From assembly GCA_038255255.1 (NCBI GenBank), contig JBBSLL010000001.1:204168-268167 (forward strand): 64,000 nt of DNA, in the 5' to 3' direction. A program made the translations under genes and the position numbers. This document shows, piece after piece, positions 25,990-34,384 of the stretch; within the stretch, counting starts at the first letter, position 1, and every line of letters begins with the position of its first letter. This stretch comes from JBBQNY01 sp038255255. GTDB lineage: Bacteria; Pseudomonadota; Gammaproteobacteria; Xanthomonadales; Ahniellaceae. Below the pieces are notes generated by a model. That model did not search any database. It worked only from the letters and a program-made list of their open reading frames with translations, and had not been told where the DNA came from.

Positions 25990-26700
25990 CTAGAGCGTGC
26001 CGACAGGGTCGGTTGGAACCGGCGGGTCCTGCCCACTGCGCGTGCCGAACAGGGCGGTGCCCACGCGAACCATTGTCGCTCCCTCGGCGATCGCCAGTTC
26101 GAAATCGTCGCTCATCCCCATCGAAAGCGTGTCCACATGCGTAAAGTCATCCAGGGCTTTGTCGAAGAGGCGTCGCATGCGGGCGAACGACGCGCGGCGC
26201 GCATCCGGTTCGCTGCGGGCGTCCGGAATGGCCATGAGTCCGCGCAATCGCAACCGGGGTTGCGCGGCGATGGCCTCGCACAGCGCCGGCACGTCCGCGG
26301 CAGCGCATCCAGACTTGCTGCTTTCGTCGTCGATGTTGACTTCGACGAGCACGTTCAGCGGTGGCGACTCCGCGCTGCGGAATCGCGCCAGTTGCGAGAC
26401 GATGCCAGCTCTGTCGACGCTTTGGACCCAGTCCGCGTGCAGCGCAGCGAGCCGGCACTTGTTGGACTGCAAAGCGCCGATGAGGTGCCACTCGAGTCCG
26501 ATCCCGTCGAACACCTTGCGGCGCGCCACGAGCGCCTGGACATAGTTTTCGCCGAACGCGATTTGACCCAGGGCCGTGAGTTCCCGGACAGCGCCGTCGG
26601 GCTGTCTTTTGGAAACGGCCAGGAGGCGAACCCGGGTACCCGCGGCGAGCATTGCCTGCCCGATGCGTTGCTGGATCACATGTAGTGCCGAAAATTCCAT
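25990..26700 (-). CDS. yggS: YggS family PLP homeostasis protein
   Basis: 236-residue single-domain PLP-binding protein, an alanine-racemase-like barrel without known catalysis. The cofactor lysine is Lys31 in LLAVSKRQPD. GENYVQ, WHLIGALQSNK and VRVGTALFGTR are family motifs, and GLMAIPD is also conserved. It controls free PLP levels and amino-acid balance. Divergent from pilT with a 98-base gap. Confidence 0.96.
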   Translation of the reverse strand: MEFSALHVIQQRIGQAMLAAGTRVRLLAVSKRQPDGAVRELTALGQIAFGENYVQALVARRKVFDGIGLEWHLIGALQSNKCRLAALHADWVQSVDRAGIVSQLARFRSAESPPLNVLVEVNIDDESSKSGCAAADVPALCEAIAAQPRLRLRGLMAIPDARSEPDARRASFARMRRLFDKALDDFTHVDTLSMGMSDDFELAIAEGATMVRVGTALFGTRSGQDPPVPTDPVGTL

Positions 26701-26733
26701 CGAAAACGTCGCAGAAGGCTTCGTCCATCAGGA

Positions 26734-26739
26734 TATACT
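26734..26739 (+). promoter_or_regulatory. Possible -10 element for pilT
   Basis: TATACT lies 60 bases before the pilT ATG in the divergent yggS/pilT gap. No good -35 is seen at the expected distance, so the promoter may need an activator. Confidence 0.3.
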
Positions 26740-26798
26740 CGGGACGAACCGTGTCGTAGCGGCCGCCGCGCGCCGGTGCGTTTCCGGGGGGAGAGTCC

Positions 26799-27836
26799 AT
26801 GGATATCGCGGAACTGCTGGCGTTTTCGGTCAAGAACAAGGCGTCCGACCTGCACCTGTCGGCGGGCCTGCCCCCGATGATCCGCGTCGACGGCGACGTG
26901 CGCCGCATCAACATTCCCGCCCTCGAGCACAAGCAGGTTCACGCGCTGGTCTACGACATCATGTCGGACAAGCAGCGACGCGACTACGAGGAATTCCTCG
27001 AGGTCGACTTCTCTTTCGAGATCCCCGGGCTGGCACGTTTCCGCGTGAACGCGTTCAACCAGAACCGTGGCGCCGGCGCGGTTTTCCGCACCATCCCCAC
27101 GCAGATCCTGACCCTGGAAGACCTGGCGGCGCCCAAGATCTTCAAGGAGCTGATCGAACAGCCACAGGGGCTGATCCTGGTGACGGGTCCGACCGGCTCG
27201 GGCAAGTCGACCACCCTGGCGGCGATGGTCGATCACATCAACAAGCTCGAGTACGGCCATATCCTCACGATCGAGGATCCGATCGAGTTCGTGCATACGT
27301 CACAGAAGTGCCTGGTCAACCAGCGCGAGGTGCATCGCGATACGCACGGGTTCAACGAGGCGCTGCGCTCGGCGCTGCGCGAGGACCCGGACTTCATCCT
27401 GGTCGGCGAGATGCGCGACATCGAGACCATCCGCCTCGCGCTCACCGCGGCCGAGACGGGGCACCTGGTGTTCGCCACGCTGCATACATCGTCGGCGGCC
27501 AAGACCATCGACCGCATCATCGACGTGTTCCCCGCGGGCGAAAAGCCCATGGTCCGTTCGATGCTCTCCGAATCCCTGCGCGCGGTCGTCTCGCAGTCGC
27601 TCATGAAGAAGGTGGGCGGCGGGCGCATTGCGGCGCACGAAATCATGGTCGGCACCCCCGCCATCCGCAACCTGATCCGCGAGGACAAGGTTGCGCAGAT
27701 GTATTCCTCCATCCAGACCGGTCAGAACGTGGGAATGCAGACGCTCGACCAATGCCTGCTCGACCTGGTGCGCCGTGGCCTCGTAACGCGCAACCAGGCG
27801 ATCGGTTACGCCAAAGACAAGCGCGTTTTCGAGTAG
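26799..27836 (+). CDS. pilT: Type IV pilus retraction ATPase PilT
   Basis: 345 residues, full length. The N-terminal domain begins MDIAELLAFSVKNKASDLHLSAG. Walker A is GPTGSGKSTT. The Asp box has IEDPIEFVH, the His box has GHLVFATLHTSSA, and Walker B lies in DFILVGEMRD. The C-terminal AIRNLIREDK motif needed for retraction is present. The ATG has a GGGGGGAG site. pilU follows after 22 bases. Confidence 0.98.
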   Translation: MDIAELLAFSVKNKASDLHLSAGLPPMIRVDGDVRRINIPALEHKQVHALVYDIMSDKQRRDYEEFLEVDFSFEIPGLARFRVNAFNQNRGAGAVFRTIPTQILTLEDLAAPKIFKELIEQPQGLILVTGPTGSGKSTTLAAMVDHINKLEYGHILTIEDPIEFVHTSQKCLVNQREVHRDTHGFNEALRSALREDPDFILVGEMRDIETIRLALTAAETGHLVFATLHTSSAAKTIDRIIDVFPAGEKPMVRSMLSESLRAVVSQSLMKKVGGGRIAAHEIMVGTPAIRNLIREDKVAQMYSSIQTGQNVGMQTLDQCLLDLVRRGLVTRNQAIGYAKDKRVFE

Positions 27837-27858
27837 ACCGCGCTCCGGGAGACCCGCA

Positions 27859-28986
27859 ATGAGCGGTATCGATTTCTCGTCATTCCTGAAACTGATGGTC
27901 CACCGCAAGGCGTCGGACCTTTTCATCACGAGTGGCGTCGCTCCGTCGATCAAGGTGCACGGCCGGCTGCAGCCGATCACGCAGAGCCCGCTGACGCCGC
28001 CGCAGGCGCGCGACATGGTGCTCAATGTGATGACGCCGGCGCAGCGCGAGGAATTCGAGAAGACCCACGAGTGCAACTTCGCGATCTCGATGCAGGGTGT
28101 CGGGCGCTTCCGCGTGTCCTGTTTCTACCAGCGCAACCAGGTCGGCATGGTGCTGCGCCGGATCGAAACCAAGATCCCGACGATCGAGGAGCTGCACCTG
28201 CCGCAGGTTTCGAAGTCGCTGGCGATGACCAAGCGCGGCCTCGTCATCATGGTCGGCGCGACCGGTACCGGCAAATCCACTTCGCTCGCGGCCATGATCG
28301 GCTATCGCAACCAGAACTCCTCGGGACACATCATCACCATCGAGGACCCGATCGAATTCGTGCACCGGCACGAAGGCTGCATCGTCACGCAGCGCGAGGT
28401 CGGCATCGACACCGACTCGTGGGAGAACGCGCTCAAGAACACGCTTCGCCAGGCGCCCGACGTCATCATGATCGGCGAGGTGCGTACCCGGGAAACCATG
28501 GAACACGCCATCGCGTTCTCGGAAACCGGCCACCTCGTGCTGTGCACCCTGCACGCCAACAACGCCAACCAGGCGCTCGACCGCATCATCCACTTCTTCC
28601 CGGACGACCGGCGGCCGCAGCTGTTGATGGACCTGTCGCTGAATCTCAAGGGCATCGTCGCCCAGCAGCTCGTGCCTACTCCCGATGGAAAGGGACGGCG
28701 CGTGGTGATGGAGGTGATGCTGGGTACCCCGCTGGCGCAGGATTACATCCGCGACGGCGAGATCCACAAGCTCAAGGAACTCATGAAGGAGTCGAGCAAC
28801 CTGGGCATGCAGACCTTCGACCAACACCTGGTCGAGCTCTACCACGCCGGCGAGATCGCCTACGAAGAAGCCCTGCGCCACGCCGACTCCCAGAACGAAG
28901 TGCGGCTGCGCATCAAGCTTGCCCAGGGCGGCGATGCCCACTCGCTGTCGCAGGGGCTCGATGGCGTGGAGCTGGTCGAGTCCTGA
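27859..28986 (+). CDS. pilU: Type IV pilus retraction ATPase PilU
   Basis: 375 residues, a PilT paralogue that assists retraction. Walker A is GATGTGKSTS. IEDPIEFVHRHEG, DVIMIGEVRTRETME and GHLVLCTLHANNANQALDR are intact. The C-terminal region (LAQDYIRDGEIHKLKELM) is of the PilU kind rather than AIRNLIRE. The ATG has GGGAG upstream. It is in an operon with pilT. Confidence 0.97.
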   Translation: MSGIDFSSFLKLMVHRKASDLFITSGVAPSIKVHGRLQPITQSPLTPPQARDMVLNVMTPAQREEFEKTHECNFAISMQGVGRFRVSCFYQRNQVGMVLRRIETKIPTIEELHLPQVSKSLAMTKRGLVIMVGATGTGKSTSLAAMIGYRNQNSSGHIITIEDPIEFVHRHEGCIVTQREVGIDTDSWENALKNTLRQAPDVIMIGEVRTRETMEHAIAFSETGHLVLCTLHANNANQALDRIIHFFPDDRRPQLLMDLSLNLKGIVAQQLVPTPDGKGRRVVMEVMLGTPLAQDYIRDGEIHKLKELMKESSNLGMQTFDQHLVELYHAGEIAYEEALRHADSQNEVRLRIKLAQGGDAHSLSQGLDGVELVES

Positions 28987-29032
28987 TGCCGTGGCCTGTC
29001 ATCCGCGCGGTCTTGCCTGCGTTTGACTGGTC

Positions 29033-29521
29033 ATGAATAGCGCGCGATGGGGGATGGTATTGCTGATGGCCGGCGGGCTGTTGCCGCTGCGCGCGCAGAC
29101 CGTGCCGAGCGGTTGCGACAGCATCGCCTCCACGCCGGCCACGTACACGATCGACTACGTGGCGGACATCCAGCCGATCTGGTCGACCCGATGCGCGAAC
29201 TGCCACGTCGATCACGGCGGTGCCCCATTAGGGGATCTTGATCTCGATCCGGAGCCGTCGTGGTTCAATCTGGTTGACGTCCAGAGCAGCCAAGACGCGA
29301 CGCAGATTCGAGTGGTTCCGCGCGATGCCCTGCGTAGTCTGCTGTTTCGGAAAGTGAACTGCGCGAATCCTGGACTCGGACAGCGCATGCCGCTTCGACC
29401 GCCAGCCATTTCACTTTTGCAGCAAGCTCTGATCTACGACTGGATCGAGGCCGGCGCGCCCAACGGAATCACCGACACGATCTTCTTCAACAACTTCGAG
29501 CTGCGCGGCTTCGTGCCGTGA
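29033..29521 (+). CDS. Exported protein with one c-type haem motif and a C-terminal NNFE tail
   Basis: 162 residues with a signal peptide (MVLLMAGGLLPLRAQ). The single CxxCH (CANCH) is preceded by YVADIQPIWSTR, the usual context in planctomycete-type and other c-haem proteins (DIQPIW..C..CH). Two further cysteines (PSGCD and VNCAN) may form a disulphide. The end, TIFFNNFELRG, resembles the ADGFE tail of the protein at 34385. No other cytochrome gene is nearby. No clear ribosome site. Confidence 0.75.
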   Translation: MNSARWGMVLLMAGGLLPLRAQTVPSGCDSIASTPATYTIDYVADIQPIWSTRCANCHVDHGGAPLGDLDLDPEPSWFNLVDVQSSQDATQIRVVPRDALRSLLFRKVNCANPGLGQRMPLRPPAISLLQQALIYDWIEAGAPNGITDTIFFNNFELRGFVP

Positions 29522-29779
29522 CTTGACTTGACTTGACTCCATCCGGCGGCTCAGTCCTGTCGCCTCACTGTTTTTCAGATCCCGGGTCGACCAGAGCATC
29601 GACGGCAACGCGCGGACGCTCGAGAGTGAAATCTTCCGGCAGGTGGGCCGCGCCGCGCCTCTCGAACGGATTGTGCCAGCTGTGCTGATTGTGCTGGTGC
29701 CGCGTGATCTTGATGATCTCTCCAGGCTGGATGCCCGCGATTGTCGCTCTCTGGGCGGCCGGCAAATCGATCGCGGCGC

Positions 29780-30337
29780 TCACGGGCAGGAGGCAGCGTG
29801 GGCTGGCGCGGGAGCAACGCGCGCCCGGCCACCGACGTTGACGATGACGAGTCGACGCGCAACGCCGCCCGCGTCGCAGATCCTCAATGTCAGGTTGGTG
29901 CCGGCGTTGCGACCGTCGGCGCGAAAGCGCAGCGAGCGACGGCCCCCGGTGGTCGCAACGCGGCGCCCGGCAAGGTCGCTCGCCTGGGCCACCGAAAATA
30001 TCGTTTCGTTCGGATCGGGCGACCCGTCTCCGTCGAGGTCCTGGAAGCCTATCCACCCGAAGGTGAAGTTCGAGCTGCCGATGCAGTGGCGCGAGTCCGT
30101 GCTGGGACAGAACACAGTGCGCGTACGGGCAAAAATGGCCTCGCTGCGGGTGCGGGCCAGGTCGGCTACCAGCCGGTTGGCGACGGTCGTCGTCCGGTTG
30201 CGCTCGATCAGGGTGGTGAAGTTGGGGATGGCCACGCCCAGCATCACGCCGACGATCCCGAGTGTCGCCATGAGTTCGAGAACGGTGATGCCGCGAACGC
30301 CCGCCGGGCTCGCGAAATTCCTTTTCGTTTCCGCCAT
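29780..30337 (-). CDS. GspH/FimT family minor pseudopilin
   Basis: 185 residues. The prepilin cleavage site is near residue 16 (GVRG before ITVLELMATLG), with the Glu at +5 and a hydrophobic helix GIVGVMLGVAIP. The C-terminal GspH domain contains LRFRADGRNAGTNLTLRICD and ends in cysteine-proline; cysteines in FCPSTDSRHC and RICD probably pair. It is likely a minor pilin that primes type IV pilus assembly. No other pilin gene is adjacent. A strong AGGAGG site precedes the ATG. Confidence 0.9.
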   Translation of the reverse strand: MAETKRNFASPAGVRGITVLELMATLGIVGVMLGVAIPNFTTLIERNRTTTVANRLVADLARTRSEAIFARTRTVFCPSTDSRHCIGSSNFTFGWIGFQDLDGDGSPDPNETIFSVAQASDLAGRRVATTGGRRSLRFRADGRNAGTNLTLRICDAGGVARRLVIVNVGGRARVAPAPAHAASCP

Positions 30338-30478
30338 CGCGTGACCTCCTGACCGGGAAGGCCACGATCCCGGGGAGCCGCCGTGGAATCATCGGCAAAT
30401 CGCTATGCCGGCGGGTAGGAAATCTCCGCAGCATCCCCATCTCGTTAGGCTTGCCCGCCGCGCACGGATCGACCCCCG

Positions 30479-32503
30479 ATGACCGACCGCTTCCATCTCG
30501 TGGCGCCCTTCGAGCCGGCCGGCGACCAGCCCCAGGCGATCGCCCGGATGGTCGAGGGATTCGAGGGCGGGCTCGCCCACCAGACGCTGCTCGGCGTCAC
30601 CGGCTCGGGCAAGACCTTCGCGATCGCCAACGTGGTGCAGGCGATCCAGAAAACCACGCTGGTCATGGCGCCGAACAAGACGCTCGCGGCGCAGCTCTAC
30701 GGAGAGTTCAAGGCCTTTTTCCCGAACAATTCGGTCGAGTATTTCGTCAGCTATTACGACTACTACCAGCCCGAGGCGTACCTCGCCGCATCCGACACCT
30801 ATATCGAGAAAGACTCGAACATCAACGAGCACATCGAGCAGATGCGGCTGTCCGCGACCAAGGCCCTGCTGGAGCGGCGCGACTCCCTGATCGTCTGCAC
30901 GGTGTCGTCGATCTACGGGCTCGGTGATCCCGGCGAATACCACCGGATGGTGCTGCACATGGTGCGCGGCGAGCACATCGACCAGCGCGACCTGATCCGC
31001 AGGCTTACGGACCTGCAATACAAGCGCGGCGACTTCGAGCTCAGGCGCGGCAGCTACCGTGTGCGCGGCGAAGTGATCGACGTCTTCCCGGCCGAGTCGG
31101 ACCAGGAGGCCGTGCGCATCGAACTGTTTGACGGAGACATCGAGGCGATCACGATTTTCGATCCGCTGACCGGTGAGACGATGCGCAAGGTGCCGCGTTA
31201 CACAATCTATCCCAAGACGCATTACGCGAGCACGCGGCGCACCGTGCTGGAAGCGATCGAGACCATCAAGGACGAGCTCAGCCAGCGGCTCGAAGTCCTT
31301 TACGCCGACGGCAAGCTGGTCGAGGCGCAGCGCCTCAAGCAACGCACCACCTTCGACCTCGAGATGATGGCCGAGATCGGATTTTGCCAGGGCATCGAGA
31401 ACTATTCGCGGCACCTCACGGGACACGCGCCCGGAGAGCCGCCCCCGTGCTTATTCGACTACCTGCCGCCTGATGCGCTGCTCGTGGTCGACGAATCGCA
31501 CGTGACGATTCCGCAGATCGGCGCCATGTACAAAGGCGATCGTTCGCGCAAGGAAAGCCTGGTGCAGTACGGCTTCCGCCTGCCTTCAGCGCTCGACAAC
31601 CGTCCGCTCAAGTTCGAGGAGTGGGAGCGCCGCGCGCCTCGCATGATCTGCGTTTCCGCAACGCCCGGTCCGTACGAACTGAAACTGTCGCAGGGCGCCG
31701 TGATCGAGCAGGTCGTACGCCCCACAGGGCTGATCGATCCTGCCGTCGAGATCCGTCCCGTGCGAACCCAGGTGGACGACCTGCTTTCGCAGATCCACGA
31801 ACGCGTCTCATGGGGCGATCGCGTGCTCGTGACGACGCTGACCAAGCGCATGTCTGAGAGCCTCACCGAATACCTGGCCGAGCACGGCTGCAAGGTCCGG
31901 TACCTGCATTCCGACATCGACACGGTGGAGCGCGTGGAGATCATCCGCGACCTGCGGCTCGGCGTGTTCGACGTGCTGGTCGGCATCAACCTCCTGCGCG
32001 AAGGCCTCGACATGCCGGAGGTGTCGCTGGTGGCCATCCTCGATGCCGACAAGGAAGGGTTCCTGCGGTCGGAAGGCTCGCTCATCCAGACCATCGGCCG
32101 CGCCGCGCGCAATTTGCGCGGCAAGGCGATCCTCTATGCAGATCGGGTCACGAATTCGATGCGCCGTGCGATCGATGAGACGGATCGGCGTCGAGCCAAG
32201 CAGGTCGAGTACAACACCGAGCACGGCATCGTTCCGCAGACGGTGTCGAAGGAAGTCGCCGACATCATGGAGGGCGCGCGCAGCGAAGCGTCCGAGAAGC
32301 GCAACGCGCGCGGCTCGGTTCGCCAGGCCGCGATCGCCGAACCGCGCATCGATTACGCGGCGATGCCGCCCGCGCAACTCGCGGCCAAGCTCAAGAAGCT
32401 CGAGCAGCAGATGTACCAGCACGCGCAGAACCTCGAGTTCGAGGCGGCGGCGCGCGTGCGCGACGAGATGCGCAGGATCAAGGCGGCTGGCCTCATGGCG
32501 TAG
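30479..32503 (+). CDS. uvrB: Excinuclease ABC subunit B
   Basis: Nucleotide excision repair helicase-like subunit. 674 residues. Walker A is GVTGSGKTF. The beta-hairpin YYDYYQPEAY and helicase motifs (DEADlike VVDESHVTIPQ, and NLLREGLDMPEVSLV) are intact. QTIGRAARN is motif VI. The C-terminal UVR domain is AKLKKLEQQMYQHAQNLEFE. No clear Shine-Dalgarno sequence. It converges with the GT-C gene. Confidence 0.98.
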   Translation: MTDRFHLVAPFEPAGDQPQAIARMVEGFEGGLAHQTLLGVTGSGKTFAIANVVQAIQKTTLVMAPNKTLAAQLYGEFKAFFPNNSVEYFVSYYDYYQPEAYLAASDTYIEKDSNINEHIEQMRLSATKALLERRDSLIVCTVSSIYGLGDPGEYHRMVLHMVRGEHIDQRDLIRRLTDLQYKRGDFELRRGSYRVRGEVIDVFPAESDQEAVRIELFDGDIEAITIFDPLTGETMRKVPRYTIYPKTHYASTRRTVLEAIETIKDELSQRLEVLYADGKLVEAQRLKQRTTFDLEMMAEIGFCQGIENYSRHLTGHAPGEPPPCLFDYLPPDALLVVDESHVTIPQIGAMYKGDRSRKESLVQYGFRLPSALDNRPLKFEEWERRAPRMICVSATPGPYELKLSQGAVIEQVVRPTGLIDPAVEIRPVRTQVDDLLSQIHERVSWGDRVLVTTLTKRMSESLTEYLAEHGCKVRYLHSDIDTVERVEIIRDLRLGVFDVLVGINLLREGLDMPEVSLVAILDADKEGFLRSEGSLIQTIGRAARNLRGKAILYADRVTNSMRRAIDETDRRRAKQVEYNTEHGIVPQTVSKEVADIMEGARSEASEKRNARGSVRQAAIAEPRIDYAAMPPAQLAAKLKKLEQQMYQHAQNLEFEAAARVRDEMRRIKAAGLMA

Positions 32504-32524
32504 TTCACGCCCACGACGCGCGCG

Positions 32525-34183
32525 CTACTCGACGCTCGCGCAAAGCTGAGTTCCGACTGTGGCTGGTCCGGGAGCGGAAGCGGGCAGGATCTCGCGCCTG
32601 CCGGACGACCAGCACGCATAGATCGGCGCGGGGCCGGGTATGGCAGGCTGCAGAATGCGCCGCAACGTGGCGAGGTCGGCCCGCTGCGGCACCTGACGCG
32701 TCAATCGGGTCCCCAATCCCGCGGCGAATTGCGCTCGTCGCATCGCCAGCTCACGGGGGAGCGTCGGCACGACGCGGTGCAGAAGGCCTTGCGCTTGCAG
32801 GGGTGGCATGACCAGTGCACCTTGTCCGTTGCGCGCGGCGACGACGCCCATGCGCTGGTCCGGGATCACCAGTACCGTGGTGTCGGTACGCGGGATCGCG
32901 TAGCGACCGATTGCTGCGACGAGTTCCCGCATTTCGTTTTGCACCGACGCGAACTGCGCGACGCGCGCATGGGTGGCGAAGACTCCGGCGACGATTGCCA
33001 GTCCGGCGAGCGTCGTCGCGAATCCATGACGCGTGCGCCAGTGGCGCGATGTGGTCGCTTCAGGGTTCGGCGCGAGCAGCACGCCGAGCGAAAGGGCGAA
33101 CCAGGCAATCGGACCATAGAGCAACCGCCCGCCTTCTCCGTACGCCGCAAACGCGCCGAGATTGAGCAGGGTTGCGAGCAGCTGGCCGGCGCCCGCGCCG
33201 GCCAGCGCCGCTGCCACTCTCCATTGCGGCGTCGTCTGGCGGCCGACCCGAACAGCCAGCAACGCTGCCGCAATGCCGGCGATTAGCCAAGCCAGCGCGA
33301 AGCGCGGCGCTGCCGCAACGGCACCCCTCCACCAGTCCGGCAAGGACTGCAGCGCGGTCGAAAAATTACGCTCGCCGCCGTCGGTGTAGGCGTGCCAGGC
33401 CGAGTCGAACCACCAGGCACGCGCCAACAGGAATGCGGCGACCACGCCGGCAGAAGCCGCCAGCGTCCACCAGCCCGCGCGGCCGACGCGGTGCGGTTGG
33501 GCCCACGCGAGCAACAGCAGCTGCAACGGCAACACTGCCGCGGTCTCCTTGAATCCGAGACCGGCGAGCACCAGCAGGGGGATGAGCACACGGGGATCGA
33601 TTCCGGAACGGTCCCGGCGGTCCGGCCCGAACCACAACGCGACGCAGAACATCGCAAGCGCGGTCACTGCAAGATCGCTCCGCGCACTCACCCACATCAC
33701 GCCCTCCACCAGCAGCGGTGACGTCGCAAACACGAGGGACGCCAGCAAGGGCGCGACTGTCGAGCCGAGATCGAGCCGCGCGAATGCGCGCCGCAGCGAC
33801 GACATCAGCAGCAGCGCGCAGAGCAGATGCAACACCAGGTTGGTGAGGAACCAGCCCCAGTAGTTCGTACCGAACAGCGCGAAGTTGGCCGACATGGTCG
33901 CGAAGATCAGTGGCCGGTAGAAATTGCCAAGCGCGTCCGCGGGCGCCGCGAATCTCCTCCATGTCTCCGACCACAACTGTCCGTCGTGTGCCCAGTTGAA
34001 GGTCTGGTGCAGGTGTCCGAAGTCGTCGCCCAGCCAGTAGCCGTCAAGACCTGGCGTGTACAGCCAGAAGATCAGCGCGACGAGAAGAAATGCCGACGCC
34101 AGCGACCATTCGCGGCTTCGTCGTCGTGCGATTCCTGCTCCGCGCACGTCGGGCGCGAGGTTCATCGTCACAGTTGGACGCAT
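32525..34183 (-). CDS. Multi-pass membrane protein, GT-C glycosyltransferase-like
   Basis: 552 residues with about ten to eleven membrane helices. After the first helix comes LDGYWLGDDFGHLHQTFNW, with the paired acidic residues that GT-C enzymes (GT39/GT83 type) use to bind the lipid-linked sugar. A periplasmic C-terminal domain of about 130 residues follows the last helix. The sugar and acceptor are unknown. No ribosome site is obvious at the ATG at 34183; ATG 34165 is an alternative. Confidence 0.78.
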   Translation of the reverse strand: MRPTVTMNLAPDVRGAGIARRRSREWSLASAFLLVALIFWLYTPGLDGYWLGDDFGHLHQTFNWAHDGQLWSETWRRFAAPADALGNFYRPLIFATMSANFALFGTNYWGWFLTNLVLHLLCALLLMSSLRRAFARLDLGSTVAPLLASLVFATSPLLVEGVMWVSARSDLAVTALAMFCVALWFGPDRRDRSGIDPRVLIPLLVLAGLGFKETAAVLPLQLLLLAWAQPHRVGRAGWWTLAASAGVVAAFLLARAWWFDSAWHAYTDGGERNFSTALQSLPDWWRGAVAAAPRFALAWLIAGIAAALLAVRVGRQTTPQWRVAAALAGAGAGQLLATLLNLGAFAAYGEGGRLLYGPIAWFALSLGVLLAPNPEATTSRHWRTRHGFATTLAGLAIVAGVFATHARVAQFASVQNEMRELVAAIGRYAIPRTDTTVLVIPDQRMGVVAARNGQGALVMPPLQAQGLLHRVVPTLPRELAMRRAQFAAGLGTRLTRQVPQRADLATLRRILQPAIPGPAPIYACWSSGRREILPASAPGPATVGTQLCASVE

Positions 34184-34384
34184 AAGTGACCAGAGTCCGA
34201 CCCGTCATGGAAAGTTGCCGGTGTGCGGCGTTTTTGAAACGTGGTCAAGAGTAGCGTGCGGCAAGTGGCGGCGAGAATTTCATTCGCCGCACCCGTGAGT
34301 TCACCGTATTCATAGGGGATACGCCTCATAGGCGCGCCCCCGTCGAACGACCACACTCGCATCAAGCACAGGAAGGGGTCGGAC